Positions 8,364 to 16,547 of a stretch of 64,000 nucleotides of DNA are shown piece by piece. Source of the stretch: Chachezhania antarctica (GTDB lineage Bacteria; Pseudomonadota; Alphaproteobacteria; Rhodobacterales; Rhodobacteraceae); NCBI RefSeq assembly GCF_003646465.1, contig NZ_QZEX01000001.1, forward strand, positions 706,236-770,235. The letters run 5' to 3'. How positions within the stretch are numbered: the first letter of the stretch is position 1; the number at the start of each line of letters is the position of its first letter. The translations under genes were made by a program, and so were the position numbers. The notes beneath the pieces were generated by a model. It searched no databases and was not told the DNA's origin. It saw only the letters and a list, made by a program, of their open reading frames with translations.

Positions 8364-9362
8364 ATGACCTTCCCTTCGAAAACCGAGATGAGATCCGGCC
8401 TGTCCGAAATTGCGCCGGGGCTGGCGATCTGCCTGATCGTCGCTGCGGCGGCGCGGTTCCTGTCAGAGCATTACGGCGCGCCGCAGATGCTGTTTGCGCT
8501 GCTTCTGGGCATGGCGCTGCATTTCCTGACCGAGGAAGGGCCAAGTGCTGCCGGTGTCGATTTCGCCGCGCGGGTGATGCTGCGGATCGGCGTGGCGCTT
8601 CTGGGCGTGCGGATCACCTTCGTTCAGGTGACGGCGCTGGGCTGGCCCGCAGTGATCTGGATGACGCTGGGGATCGCGGCGACCATCGGCGTGGGCGTGG
8701 CCATCGCACGGGCGTCGAACCGCGGCACCGCGTTCGGAGTCCTGTCGGGCGGGGCGGTCGCCATCTGCGGTGCGTCCGCCGCCATGGCCATCGCCGCCCT
8801 CCTGCCCCGCGGCAAGGAGCAGGAGCGGGACACGATCCTTGTCGTCGTCTCGGTCACCGCCCTGTCGACGGTGGCGATGATCGTCTACCCGATGATCGTG
8901 GGTGTCTTCGGGCTGGACCCGCGACAGAGCGGCATCTTCCTTGGCGGCACGATCCACGACGTGGCGCAGGTGGTGGGCGCGGGCTATTCCATGTCGGACC
9001 AGACCGGCGACACTGCGACGATCGCCAAGCTGTTCCGCGTGGCCATGCTGATGCCGGTGGTGCTGATCATCGGCCTGATGACCCGCGGCAGCGGCACCGG
9101 ACGGGGCGCACCGATCCCGCTGTTCGTTCTGGGCTTCGCGGGCCTTGTCGTCGTGAACTCCTTCGGTGTGATCCCGGCGGTGGCCATCGACTGGATCACG
9201 ACGGTTTCGGGCTGGTGCCTTGTCACCGCCATCGCCGCCCTGGGCATCAAGACATCGCTGAAAGCCCTGTTCGAGGTCGGGTCGATCCCGCTTCTGGCAT
9301 TGGTGGGAGAGACGGTGTTCCTCGCGCTCTGGGTCGGGCTTGGGATCTGGTTCGGCATCTGA
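8364..9362 (+). CDS. UPF0324 (YeiH-like) membrane protein, putative sulfate/anion exporter
   Basis: A 332-residue inner-membrane protein with about ten hydrophobic segments. It matches the UPF0324/YeiH family by blocks LFALLLGMALHF, RIGVALLGVRI, SGGAVAICGASAAMA and GGTIHDVAQVVGAGYS. Family members are annotated as putative sulfate exporters on thin evidence, so the substrate is uncertain. ATG 8364 is chosen over an upstream in-frame ATG at 8331 because the preceding bases contain GCAGG at suitable distance and the protein then begins like its relatives. It is divergent from the Nudix gene across 163 bases. Confidence 0.88.
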   Translation: MTFPSKTEMRSGLSEIAPGLAICLIVAAAARFLSEHYGAPQMLFALLLGMALHFLTEEGPSAAGVDFAARVMLRIGVALLGVRITFVQVTALGWPAVIWMTLGIAATIGVGVAIARASNRGTAFGVLSGGAVAICGASAAMAIAALLPRGKEQERDTILVVVSVTALSTVAMIVYPMIVGVFGLDPRQSGIFLGGTIHDVAQVVGAGYSMSDQTGDTATIAKLFRVAMLMPVVLIIGLMTRGSGTGRGAPIPLFVLGFAGLVVVNSFGVIPAVAIDWITTVSGWCLVTAIAALGIKTSLKALFEVGSIPLLALVGETVFLALWVGLGIWFGI

Positions 9363-9446
9363 CCGAAGGCCAGAGGCGGCAAAAGCCTGCACGATATTTC
9401 TGCAGCGAAGCGGCGCCGCCTTGTGGGCGGGGGCTGCCGCCATATG

Positions 9447-9460
9447 TGTGATCCATCACA
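9447..9460. promoter_or_regulatory. Operator-like palindrome TGTGAT-CC-ATCACA
   Basis: A perfect six-base inverted repeat with a two-base centre, ending 19 bases before the antiporter start codon. It resembles a compressed CRP/FNR-type site (TGTGA-N4-TCACA rather than N6), so the regulator is unknown; a position at or after the transcription start would suit a repressor. Confidence 0.4.
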
Positions 9461-9479
9461 TGCCTGAAAGGCGAAACAG

Positions 9480-10433
9480 ATGATTGCGATGGGTCTTGTC
9501 CTGCTGGGGCTGGCCGGCCTCGTAGTGGGCGGAGAGATGCTTGTCCGGGGCTCGGTCTCGGTGGCGAAGGCTTTCGGCATCCCGCCCATGGTGATCGGCC
9601 TGACACTGGTGGGCTTCGGTACCTCGTCGCCCGAACTGGTGACAAGCCTGCAGGCCGCGCTCTCTGGCGCGCCGGATCTTGCCATCGGCAACGTCGTGGG
9701 CAGCAATATCGGCAACGTGCTCCTGATCCTGGGCCTGACCGCGCTGCTGGCGCCCATTGCGGTGCATCCGGCCGCCTTCCGCCGTGACGGTGGCGTCATG
9801 GTGCTGGCAACGGTGTTGTGCCTGGGCGCGGTGTTGATCGGAGAGATCGGCCGTGCCGTGGGCCTTGGCTTTCTTCTGGTGCTGGCGGCCTACCTCGCCT
9901 TCACGCTGATCACCGAACGCCGTGCCGCGCGCACGGCCGCCGCCGCCGTCTACGAGGCCGAGGCCGAAGCCGTCCCCGGCCCCGACCAAAGGATGGGCGT
10001 GGCCCTGCTGCTGACGGTCGCGGGGCTGGCCATCACGATCCTTGGCGCGCGGGGGCTCGTGTCGGGCGCGGTGTCGCTGGCGCAGGCGGTGGGGCTGTCC
10101 GAGACGGTGATCGGCCTGACCATCGTCGCCATCGGCACCTCGATGCCCGAACTCGTCACCTCGATCATCGCGATCCGGAAGAACCAGGCCGAGGTCGCCC
10201 TGGGCAACGTGCTGGGGAGCAACATCTTCAACGTGCTGTGCATCCTTGGCATCACGGCGCTGGTCCAGCCGATGGTCATCCCGGCAGAGATCGTGGCGCT
10301 CGACATCTGGGTGATGTGCGCCTCCGCCCTGATGCTGGTCGTGTTCGCGTGGACGGGCTGGCGCATCGGGCGCCGCGAGGGGGGCATCATGCTGGCCTGC
10401 TATGCCGCCTACCTTGCGTGGCTGCTGATCTGA
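9480..10433 (+). CDS. Calcium/sodium antiporter, CaCA family (YrbG-like)
   Basis: A 317-residue inner-membrane cation/Ca2+ exchanger with two inverted alpha-repeats. Repeat one has GTSSPELVTS and GNVVGSNIGN; repeat two has GTSMPELVTS and GNVLGSNIFN. These contain the acidic and Asn residues that coordinate the cation. A charged cytoplasmic loop (about 148-172) separates the halves. Length and topology fit the bacterial YrbG type. ATG 9480 follows AAAGGCGAAAC; a second ATG three codons on is possible. A palindromic operator-like site lies just upstream. Confidence 0.94.
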   Translation: MIAMGLVLLGLAGLVVGGEMLVRGSVSVAKAFGIPPMVIGLTLVGFGTSSPELVTSLQAALSGAPDLAIGNVVGSNIGNVLLILGLTALLAPIAVHPAAFRRDGGVMVLATVLCLGAVLIGEIGRAVGLGFLLVLAAYLAFTLITERRAARTAAAAVYEAEAEAVPGPDQRMGVALLLTVAGLAITILGARGLVSGAVSLAQAVGLSETVIGLTIVAIGTSMPELVTSIIAIRKNQAEVALGNVLGSNIFNVLCILGITALVQPMVIPAEIVALDIWVMCASALMLVVFAWTGWRIGRREGGIMLACYAAYLAWLLI

Positions 10434-10466
10434 CGGCCAACCTTCTGAAAAGGCCGCAAAAAGGCA

Positions 10467-10497
10467 AAAGGCCCGCCGCTGGAAGCGACGGGCCTTT
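10467..10497 (-). terminator. Rho-independent terminator of tRNA-Gln
   Basis: Read on the minus strand, AAAGGCCCGTCGCT and AGCGGCGGGCCTTT pair around a TCC loop and are followed by TTTTGCCTTTTT. It lies nine bases after the tRNA 3' end. The stem is symmetric enough to also serve the convergent antiporter transcript. Confidence 0.75.
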
Positions 10498-10505
10498 GAG
10501 CACTG

Positions 10506-10580
10506 TGGCTGGGGTGGTAGGATTCGAACCTACGGTACACGGTACCAAAAACCGCTGCCTTACCACTTGGCTACACCCCA
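10506..10580 (-). tRNA. tRNA-Gln (anticodon TTG)
   Basis: A 75-base cloverleaf on the minus strand: acceptor TGGGGTG/CACCCCA, D-arm GCCAAGTGGTAAGGC, anticodon loop TTTTGGT with anticodon TTG, T-loop TTCGAAT, discriminator G and an encoded CCA (10506-10508). A promoter and a terminator frame it, so it is an independent unit. Confidence 0.97.
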
Positions 10581-10592
10581 ACAGTGCGCGGC

Positions 10593-10621
10593 TAATTACG
10601 CCGCTTTGCTGGGTCTTTCAA
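10593..10621 (-). promoter_or_regulatory. Sigma70-type promoter of tRNA-Gln
   Basis: On the minus strand TTGAAA (10621-10616) and TAATTA (10598-10593) are separated by exactly 17 bases, 12 bases before the tRNA 5' end. This is the clearest housekeeping promoter in the window. Confidence 0.7.
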
Positions 10622-10695
10622 GGGCGATATCCAAAAACTTTGGCCGGTTCCGGTACGGAACCCCACGGCCCTGATTCCGGACAGTTTTGCGCGGC

Positions 10696-11226
10696 TCAAT
10701 CGCGGGTCTCGTCCGGCAGAACGCCCCACAGATCCTGTTTGGAGGCCCAGCCGCTGTAGCCTCCGGCCGAGACCTCGCACCAGTCGGTGGAACACGAGCC
10801 CAGCCGCGCGATCACGCCGCGTTCGAAGCGCGCGACCTGGCGGCTTTCAACGTCGGGGCGGGCATAGACGATCATCATGTCGTCGCTGGCCAGCACCGTG
10901 CGCACGCCCGAAAGCAGGGCATAGTGCATCCATCCGCCCGCGCCCTCTTGATCCTGCACGCGGCGCCAGTGGCCGTGTTCGGCGGTGATCTTCAGCGGCA
11001 TGTCGCGGCGCTTGAAGATCCAGTCGATGCGGTGGGTCGTCGACGGGCCGCGGCGGACGTTGCCGGTGCTGGCCTTCATCGAAACGAAGCGCGGGATGGG
11101 CATGTTGGTCACGGGGCCGACCGTCTGTCCGGCCCGGGCGTTGGGGGCGTGCAGAATGCCGCCCGCCAGAACTGCAAACACTGCCGCGATGAAAGCGCGG
11201 CGCGAGGTCACACCAGATTTTCTCAC
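10696..11226 (-). CDS. Exported SH3-domain protein
   Basis: A 176-residue protein with a basic N-terminus and hydrophobic segment (TSRRAFIAAVFAVLAGG) ending near NARA-G, so probably exported. Two bacterial SH3-like segments follow: FVSMKASTGNVRRGPSTTHR to WRRVQDQEGAGGWMHYALL, then MIVYARPDVESRQVARFERG to WCEVSAGGYSGWASK, each with the alternating pattern of SH3_3/SH3_4 domains. Such proteins usually bind cell-wall peptides or act as accessory modules; no enzymatic motif is visible. The start is taken as GTG 11226 (AGGC upstream); a second GTG lies five codons in. It is divergent from the hydroxyacid dehydrogenase. Confidence 0.82.
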   Translation of the reverse strand: MRKSGVTSRRAFIAAVFAVLAGGILHAPNARAGQTVGPVTNMPIPRFVSMKASTGNVRRGPSTTHRIDWIFKRRDMPLKITAEHGHWRRVQDQEGAGGWMHYALLSGVRTVLASDDMMIVYARPDVESRQVARFERGVIARLGSCSTDWCEVSAGGYSGWASKQDLWGVLPDETRD

Positions 11227-11386
11227 AGTACGCCTGCCTGTCTTGTTACCTGTCTGCTCGCGGGCGGGGGGCTGCCGGTCTGTGTGGCCCGGATGTCCGG
11301 GCGGCCGGTTGTCTTCTTGTGTCCCGTCCCGTCCTGTACCACGATGCCACGGAACGGGTGGTCGAGAGAAGAGAGGGAGGTCTCGC

Positions 11387-12373
11387 GTGGCAAAGGAAAG
11401 ACTGAGTGTTGTCGTGACGCGACGCTTGCCGGAACCGGTGCAGAAGCGCCTGGGCGAGCTGTTCGATGTGACCCTGCGCGAAGACGATACCCCGATGACG
11501 AAGACCGAACTGGCCGCGGCCATGCGTTCGGCCGACGTTCTTGTGCCGACGGTGACCGACACGATCGACGCGGGGCTTTTGGCGCAGGCAGGCGACCGGC
11601 TGCGGCTGATCGCGAATTATGGCGCCGGGGTGGATCATATCGACGTGTCCACAGCGCGGCAGCGGGGCATCCTCGTGTCGAACACGCCGGGCGTACTGAC
11701 GGACGATACCGCCGACATGACGATGGCGCTGATCCTCGCCGTCACGCGCCGTATCCCGGAGGGCCTTGCCCTGATGCAGAAGGGCGACTGGGCAGGCTGG
11801 GCGCCCACGGCGCTTCTTGGTGGACGGATCGCCGGGCGGCGCCTTGGCATCCTTGGCATGGGCCGGATCGGCCAGGCGGTGGCGCGGCGGGCGCAGGCCT
11901 TCGGTATGCAGATCCACTATCACAATCGCCGCCGCCTTCACCCCGAGATCGAGGCCGAGTTCGGCGCCACCTACTGGGAAAGCCTTGACCAGATGGCCGC
12001 GCGGATGGACGTGATTTCCGTGAACTGCCCGTCGACGCCATCGACCTATCACCTGCTGAACGCGCGCCGACTGAAGCTGCTGAAGCCCGAGGCCGTGATC
12101 GTGAACACGTCGCGCGGGGAAGTGATCGACGAAAACGCGCTGGTGCGGATGCTACGGTCGGGCGATATCGCGGGGGCGGGGCTCGACGTCTATGAACACG
12201 GGATTGCCGCGAACCCGCGGATGCGCGATCTCGACAACGTGGTGCTGCTGCCGCACATGGGCTCGGCCACCATCGAAGGCCGGATCGAGATGGGCGAGAA
12301 GGTGATCATCAACATCAAGACCTACGAGGACGGCCACCGCCCGCCCGATCAGGTCGTCCCGTCGATGCTGTAG
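11387..12373 (+). CDS. D-2-hydroxyacid dehydrogenase (glyoxylate/hydroxypyruvate reductase type)
   Basis: A 328-residue NAD(P)H-dependent D-isomer-specific dehydrogenase, probably D-glycerate dehydrogenase/glyoxylate reductase. The Rossmann motif is LGILGMGRIGQAVARRA. The substrate/catalytic residues lie in NYGAGVDHID, NTSRGEVIDENAL (Arg), the Glu of GLDVYEHG and LLPHMGSAT (His). The start is GTG at 11387, seven bases after GGGAGG; the open frame continues far upstream but without a better site. ThpR follows four bases after the stop, suggesting one transcript. Confidence 0.9.
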   Translation: MAKERLSVVVTRRLPEPVQKRLGELFDVTLREDDTPMTKTELAAAMRSADVLVPTVTDTIDAGLLAQAGDRLRLIANYGAGVDHIDVSTARQRGILVSNTPGVLTDDTADMTMALILAVTRRIPEGLALMQKGDWAGWAPTALLGGRIAGRRLGILGMGRIGQAVARRAQAFGMQIHYHNRRRLHPEIEAEFGATYWESLDQMAARMDVISVNCPSTPSTYHLLNARRLKLLKPEAVIVNTSRGEVIDENALVRMLRSGDIAGAGLDVYEHGIAANPRMRDLDNVVLLPHMGSATIEGRIEMGEKVIINIKTYEDGHRPPDQVVPSML

Positions 12374-12377
12374 ACCC

Positions 12378-12920
12378 ATGCGCGCCTTCCTGGCGATCGA
12401 ACCCGGCGAAGAGACGCTGGAGGCGCTGGAATTCCTGCAACAGGACATTCCGGTGGGCCGGCTGGTGGCGCCGGGGGCGATGCACCTGACGCTGGCCTTC
12501 CTTGACGACCAGCCCGAAGACCGGCTGGAGGACCTGCATTTCAAGCTGGAGACCCTGACGCCCCCGTCCTTCGACGTGATCTTCGACGGACTGGGCACCT
12601 TTGGCGGCGACCGGCCAAGGGTCGTCTTCGCAGTCGTCGAACAGGTGCCCGCGTTGATGCAACTGCGCAGAACGGTGGTACAGGCTGCGCGGCGGGTGGG
12701 CATGAATCTTCCCCGCGAAACCTACCGGCCGCATGTCACCCTGGCCCGCCTCCGCCACGACCTGTCGGACGAGGCGCATATGCGGCTGCAGGATTTCCTT
12801 GCCGCCGAGTTGCTGACCGCCATCCCGCCCTTCCGCGCGCATTCCATGACGCTGATGCAATCGCAACTGCATCCCGACGGCGCGCGCCATGAACCGCTGA
12901 CGCAATACCCGCTGCGCTGA
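12378..12920 (+). CDS. thpR: RNA 2',3'-cyclic phosphodiesterase ThpR (LigT family)
   Basis: A 180-residue 2H phosphoesterase. Both HxT motifs are present: HLTL at 36-39 and HVTL at 119-122 (in YRPHVTLARL). The family opens 2',3'-cyclic phosphate ends to 2'-phosphates and in vitro can ligate tRNA halves; the cellular role is poorly known. The N-terminal MRAFLAIE and the central VVFAVV blocks fit ThpR. It starts four bases after the dehydrogenase stop. Confidence 0.9.
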   Translation: MRAFLAIEPGEETLEALEFLQQDIPVGRLVAPGAMHLTLAFLDDQPEDRLEDLHFKLETLTPPSFDVIFDGLGTFGGDRPRVVFAVVEQVPALMQLRRTVVQAARRVGMNLPRETYRPHVTLARLRHDLSDEAHMRLQDFLAAELLTAIPPFRAHSMTLMQSQLHPDGARHEPLTQYPLR

Positions 12921-12986
12921 GCGTCCTTGCTCCGCCGTGGCACCGCGCTAGGGTTCAGGGCCACTGGACACCGAAAGGACTACGCA

Positions 12987-14789
12987 ATGCAGATTCTGCA
13001 CCTCTCCCGGATCGCGGCACTTGTCGGGTTCGGATTGGCCGCATCTGGAGCCTACGCCCAGCAAGCCGCCGACGCCGTTGCGCCGGAGGCGGCAACGGAC
13101 CAAGACGTGCCGGCCTTCGAAGATCTGTCTGGTCCGATAACCGCCTCGCTTGCGGCCAAGGCGGCCGGGGAGCCTGTGCAGGGACAGGAATGGATGGTCT
13201 CTGCCGCCAATCCGCTGGCCGTCGAGGCCGGGGCCGGGATTCTGTCCCGTGGTGGCACGGCCGCGGATGCGCTGGTGGCCGTCCAGACGGTGCTGGGGCT
13301 GGTCGAACCGCAAAGCTCGGGCCTTGGCGGCGGCGCGTTCCTTCTCTGGTACGACGCCGAAACCGGCAAGCTGACAACGCTCGACGGTCGCGAAACCGCG
13401 CCATCGGCGGCAACACCCCTGCTGTTTCAGACCGAAGGCGAACCGATGGGCTTTTTCGAGGCCGTTGTCGGTGGCCGGTCGGTCGGTGTGCCCGGCACGC
13501 CCGCGCTGTTGCAGGACGTGCACGACCGGTGGGGCAAGCTCGACTGGGCGCCGCTCTTCGATCCGGCAATTACCCTGGCGCGCGACGGTTTCAAGGTTTC
13601 GCCGCGCTTGTCGGGCCTTGTCGTGGTTGGCAAGGCCCGGCTGCGAACGCATCCCGAGACGGCCGAATACTTCCTGCCGGGCGGCTTCCCGCTTCTCCCC
13701 GGTCGGCTGCTGCAGAACCCGGCCTATGCCGACGTGCTTGAAACCTTGGCCGCCGAGGGCGCCCAGGCTTTCTACAAAGGTCAGATCGCCCGCGACATCG
13801 TGGCGGCCGTACAATCCGTCGACAATCCGGGCCTCCTGACGGTCGAAGACATGGCCGTTTACCGCGTGAAGGAACGCGCGCCGGTCTGTGCCGCGTATCG
13901 CGTCTACGAGGTCTGCGGCATGGGCCCGCCGTCCTCTGGCGCGCTGACGGTGGGTCAGATCCTTGGCATGCTGTCGCATTTCGATCTGGCGGCGCTGGGG
14001 CCCGACAGCGCGGAGGCATGGCGTCTGATCGGCGATGCCTCGCGCCTCGCTTTCGCCGACCGGGGCCGCTACATCGCCGACAGCGATTTCGTTCCGGTCC
14101 CGTCGAAGGGCCTGCTGGACCCGGCCTACCTTGCCGAACGTGCGCGGCTTCTGGAAAGCGGCACGGCGCTGGACACGGTCGAGCCGGGCAAGCCTTCGTG
14201 GGATCACGCCGGGCTTTGGGGCGACGGGGCGTCTCCGGAGCAGCCCTCGACCAGCCATATCTCCATCGTCGACGCATACGGCAATGTCGCTTCGATGACG
14301 ACGACCATCGAAAACGCCTTCGGCTCGCGCGTCATGGTCCGGGGGTTCCTGCTGAACAACGAACTCACCGATTTCTCGTTCAGCGCGGTGGATGATGGCC
14401 GGCCCGTGGCCAACCGGGTAGAGCCGGGCAAGCGGCCCCGGTCCTCCATGGCGCCGACCATCGTGATGCAGGACGGCGCCCCGGTGCTGGCCGTGGGATC
14501 GCCCGGGGGCAGCCGGATCATCGGCTATGTCGCGCAGGCCATCATCGCATGGGCCGACTGGGGCATGAACGTGCAAAAGGCCGTGTCGATGCCCCACGGC
14601 GTGAACCGCTTCGGGACGTTCGACCTTGAAGGCGGCACGCCGGTGGCCGACCTCGCCGGGCCTCTGGGCGAGATGGGGTTCGAGGTTGAAACCAGGCTCC
14701 TGAACTCGGGCCTCCACGCGATCCAGGTCGGCGACGGGCTGGAAGGCGGGGCCGATCCCCGGCGCGAGGGGATTGCGCTCGGCCGCTAG
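12987..14789 (+). CDS. ggt: Gamma-glutamyltransferase
   Basis: A 600-residue periplasmic proenzyme with signal peptide (cleavage near AYAQ, residue 19). It is autocleaved at the catalytic Thr, here T422 in QPS-TSHISIVD, to give alpha and beta subunits. The substrate-loop motif PRSSMAPTIV and the oxyanion motif GSPGGSRII are present. The enzyme transfers or hydrolyses the gamma-glutamyl group of glutathione and its conjugates. ATG 12987 is chosen for AAAGGA nine bases upstream; an in-frame extension to 12927 lacks a site and would bury the signal peptide. Codon use matches its neighbours. Confidence 0.95.
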   Translation: MQILHLSRIAALVGFGLAASGAYAQQAADAVAPEAATDQDVPAFEDLSGPITASLAAKAAGEPVQGQEWMVSAANPLAVEAGAGILSRGGTAADALVAVQTVLGLVEPQSSGLGGGAFLLWYDAETGKLTTLDGRETAPSAATPLLFQTEGEPMGFFEAVVGGRSVGVPGTPALLQDVHDRWGKLDWAPLFDPAITLARDGFKVSPRLSGLVVVGKARLRTHPETAEYFLPGGFPLLPGRLLQNPAYADVLETLAAEGAQAFYKGQIARDIVAAVQSVDNPGLLTVEDMAVYRVKERAPVCAAYRVYEVCGMGPPSSGALTVGQILGMLSHFDLAALGPDSAEAWRLIGDASRLAFADRGRYIADSDFVPVPSKGLLDPAYLAERARLLESGTALDTVEPGKPSWDHAGLWGDGASPEQPSTSHISIVDAYGNVASMTTTIENAFGSRVMVRGFLLNNELTDFSFSAVDDGRPVANRVEPGKRPRSSMAPTIVMQDGAPVLAVGSPGGSRIIGYVAQAIIAWADWGMNVQKAVSMPHGVNRFGTFDLEGGTPVADLAGPLGEMGFEVETRLLNSGLHAIQVGDGLEGGADPRREGIALGR

Positions 14790-14830
14790 GTCCGGTTCTG
14801 TGCGCGAAACGCAAACCGGGAGAGTCGGAG

Positions 14831-16234
14831 ATGGTCCAGGCGCACGCATTGCCACGCAATGAAGAGGGGATCGCCGCAGCGACGGGCATCCTGAAGCAGC
14901 GTTTCGGCGACCGCTTCCAGACCGGCGCCTCGATCCGCGAGCAGCATGCCCACACCACGACCTACATCGCCAACCAGGCGCCGGACGGTGTGGCCTACCC
15001 GGAAACGACCGAAGAAGTATCGGAAATCGTCAAGATCTGCGCCGCTCACAAGGTGCCGGTCATTGGCTTCGGCACCGGGTCGTCGCTGGAAGGGCACGTG
15101 AACGCGCCGGCGGGCGGGATCTCGGTGGATTTCCTGAAGATGGACAAGGTGCTGGCGGTCCATGACGCCGATCTCGACGTCGTCGTCCAGCCCGGCATCA
15201 CGCGCGAGGGGCTCAACACGCATCTGCGCGACAAGGGCCTGTTCTTCCCCATCGACCCGGGCGCCAATGCCTCGATCGGGGGCATGGCCTCGACCCGGGC
15301 TTCGGGCACCAACGCGGTGCGCTACGGGACGATGAAGGACAACATCCTTGCGCTGGAAGCGGTGATGCCGTCGGGCGAGATCATCCGCACGGCCACGCGC
15401 GCGCGCAAGTCCTCGGCCGGCTACGACCTGACGCGCCTGCTGATCGGCGCCGAAGGCACGCTGGGCCTGATCACGGAAATCACGCTGAAACTGCACGGCA
15501 TACCGGAGGCGATCTCCTCGGCACGCTGTTCGTTCCCCACCGTCGATGCCGCCTGCGAAGCGGTGATCGCGACGATCCAGTACGGCATCCCGGTGGCCCG
15601 GATCGAACTGCTGGACGCGCTGAGCGTCAAGGCGGCCAACGCCTATTCCGGCCTGGGGCTGCCCGAAGCGCCGCTGCTGCTGCTGGAATTCCACGGCTCC
15701 GAGGCTGGGGTGGCCGAACAGACGGACGCCTTCCGCGACATCGCCGAGGAATTCGGCGGCAGCGATTATGCCGCCACCGCCTCGCCCGAGGAACGGACCA
15801 AGGTCTGGAAGGCGCGGCACGACATGTACTATGCCTCGCTGCAACTCAGGCCCGGCTGCAAGGGCCTGTCGACGGATGTCTGCGTGCCGATATCGAACCT
15901 TGCCGACTGCGTGAACCAGACGGCGGCGAAGGCGGCCGAGATGGGGCTGATGGCGCCCATCGTGGGGCATGTGGGCGACGGCAATTTTCACACTCTGGTC
16001 CTGATGGACATGGAGAATCCGGAGGAAATCGCCAAGGCCGATACATTCGTCGGCTGGCTGAACGATCTTGCGCTCTCGATGGACGGCACCTGCACGGGCG
16101 AGCACGGGATCGGGCAGGGCAAACGGCCGTTCCTCGTCAAGGAACTGGGCGGTGCCGTGGGCGTGATGGGCGCGATCAAGCGCGCGCTCGACCCGGACGG
16201 AATCATGAACCCGGGCAAGATCGTTCCGGACTGA
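14831..16234 (+). CDS. FAD-linked D-lactate dehydrogenase / glycolate oxidase-type enzyme
   Basis: A 467-residue FAD-binding (PCMH-type) dehydrogenase. The FAD-binding region (about 55-235) has VIGFGTGSSLEGH, DPGANASIGGM and GYDLTRLLIGAEGTLG. The C-terminal cap carries the conserved GHVGDGNFH and GEHGIGQGK motifs of D-lactate dehydrogenase (cytochrome) and GlcD. Without glcE/glcF beside it, a stand-alone D-lactate dehydrogenase is the better guess. It would oxidise a D-2-hydroxyacid and pass electrons to the respiratory chain. ATG 14831 follows a GGGAG site. It sits 41 bases downstream of ggt on the same strand. Confidence 0.9.
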   Translation: MVQAHALPRNEEGIAAATGILKQRFGDRFQTGASIREQHAHTTTYIANQAPDGVAYPETTEEVSEIVKICAAHKVPVIGFGTGSSLEGHVNAPAGGISVDFLKMDKVLAVHDADLDVVVQPGITREGLNTHLRDKGLFFPIDPGANASIGGMASTRASGTNAVRYGTMKDNILALEAVMPSGEIIRTATRARKSSAGYDLTRLLIGAEGTLGLITEITLKLHGIPEAISSARCSFPTVDAACEAVIATIQYGIPVARIELLDALSVKAANAYSGLGLPEAPLLLLEFHGSEAGVAEQTDAFRDIAEEFGGSDYAATASPEERTKVWKARHDMYYASLQLRPGCKGLSTDVCVPISNLADCVNQTAAKAAEMGLMAPIVGHVGDGNFHTLVLMDMENPEEIAKADTFVGWLNDLALSMDGTCTGEHGIGQGKRPFLVKELGGAVGVMGAIKRALDPDGIMNPGKIVPD

Positions 16235-16253
16235 GCCATGTCGCGGCCGGAGC

Positions 16254-16270
16254 CGGGGGCTCTGCCCCCG
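16254..16270 (+). terminator. Possible terminator hairpin after the D-lactate dehydrogenase gene
   Basis: CGGGGGC-TCT-GCCCCCG is a perfect seven-base stem 19 bases after the stop codon, followed by CCGGTCCTTTC. There is no real T-run. The same module recurs in the dispersed repeat at 34374-34482, so it may be a repeat component rather than a dedicated terminator. Confidence 0.4.
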
Positions 16271-16365
16271 CCGGTCCTTTCAGGCCCGTCTCTTCCGAGG
16301 TATTTCAAGACCAAAGAAGACGCGGCGCCTGCCTTATTCACTTTCAAAATACTCCCGCCGGAGGC
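16254..16365 (+). repeat. Dispersed intergenic repeat, copy A
   Basis: A composite element in the gap 16235-16547. It has three parts: the GGGGGC-TCT-GCCCCC hairpin, then GAGGTATTTCAAGACCAAAG, then the opposing CACTTTCAAAATACTCCCGCC ending in GGAGGC. The two AGTATTT-like arms face each other. A second copy in reverse order lies at 34374-34482. The remainder of the gap (16366-16547) shows only the upstream region of the next gene. Confidence 0.65.
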
Positions 16366-16547
16366 ACCCCGCCGTTAACCGCGCCAGACCGGCCCGGACG
16401 TCATGTTACTGGGGCGAAAGCGCGTTCTGGACGGGCGCGGACAGGGGCCGAGGTCGGTTTTGATCCGCGTTGCGTCGGCGCGATCCTGTGCAGGAATGCG
16501 GCGCGCATTTAAGAAGGTTCAGGCTCGGCAGTTGTGAAGGTGCGGTC

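Noticed and set aside
12948-14855. Minus-strand open frame of 635 codons opposite ggt
   Set aside because: Shadow of gamma-glutamyltransferase, which has signal peptide, catalytic Thr and conserved loops.
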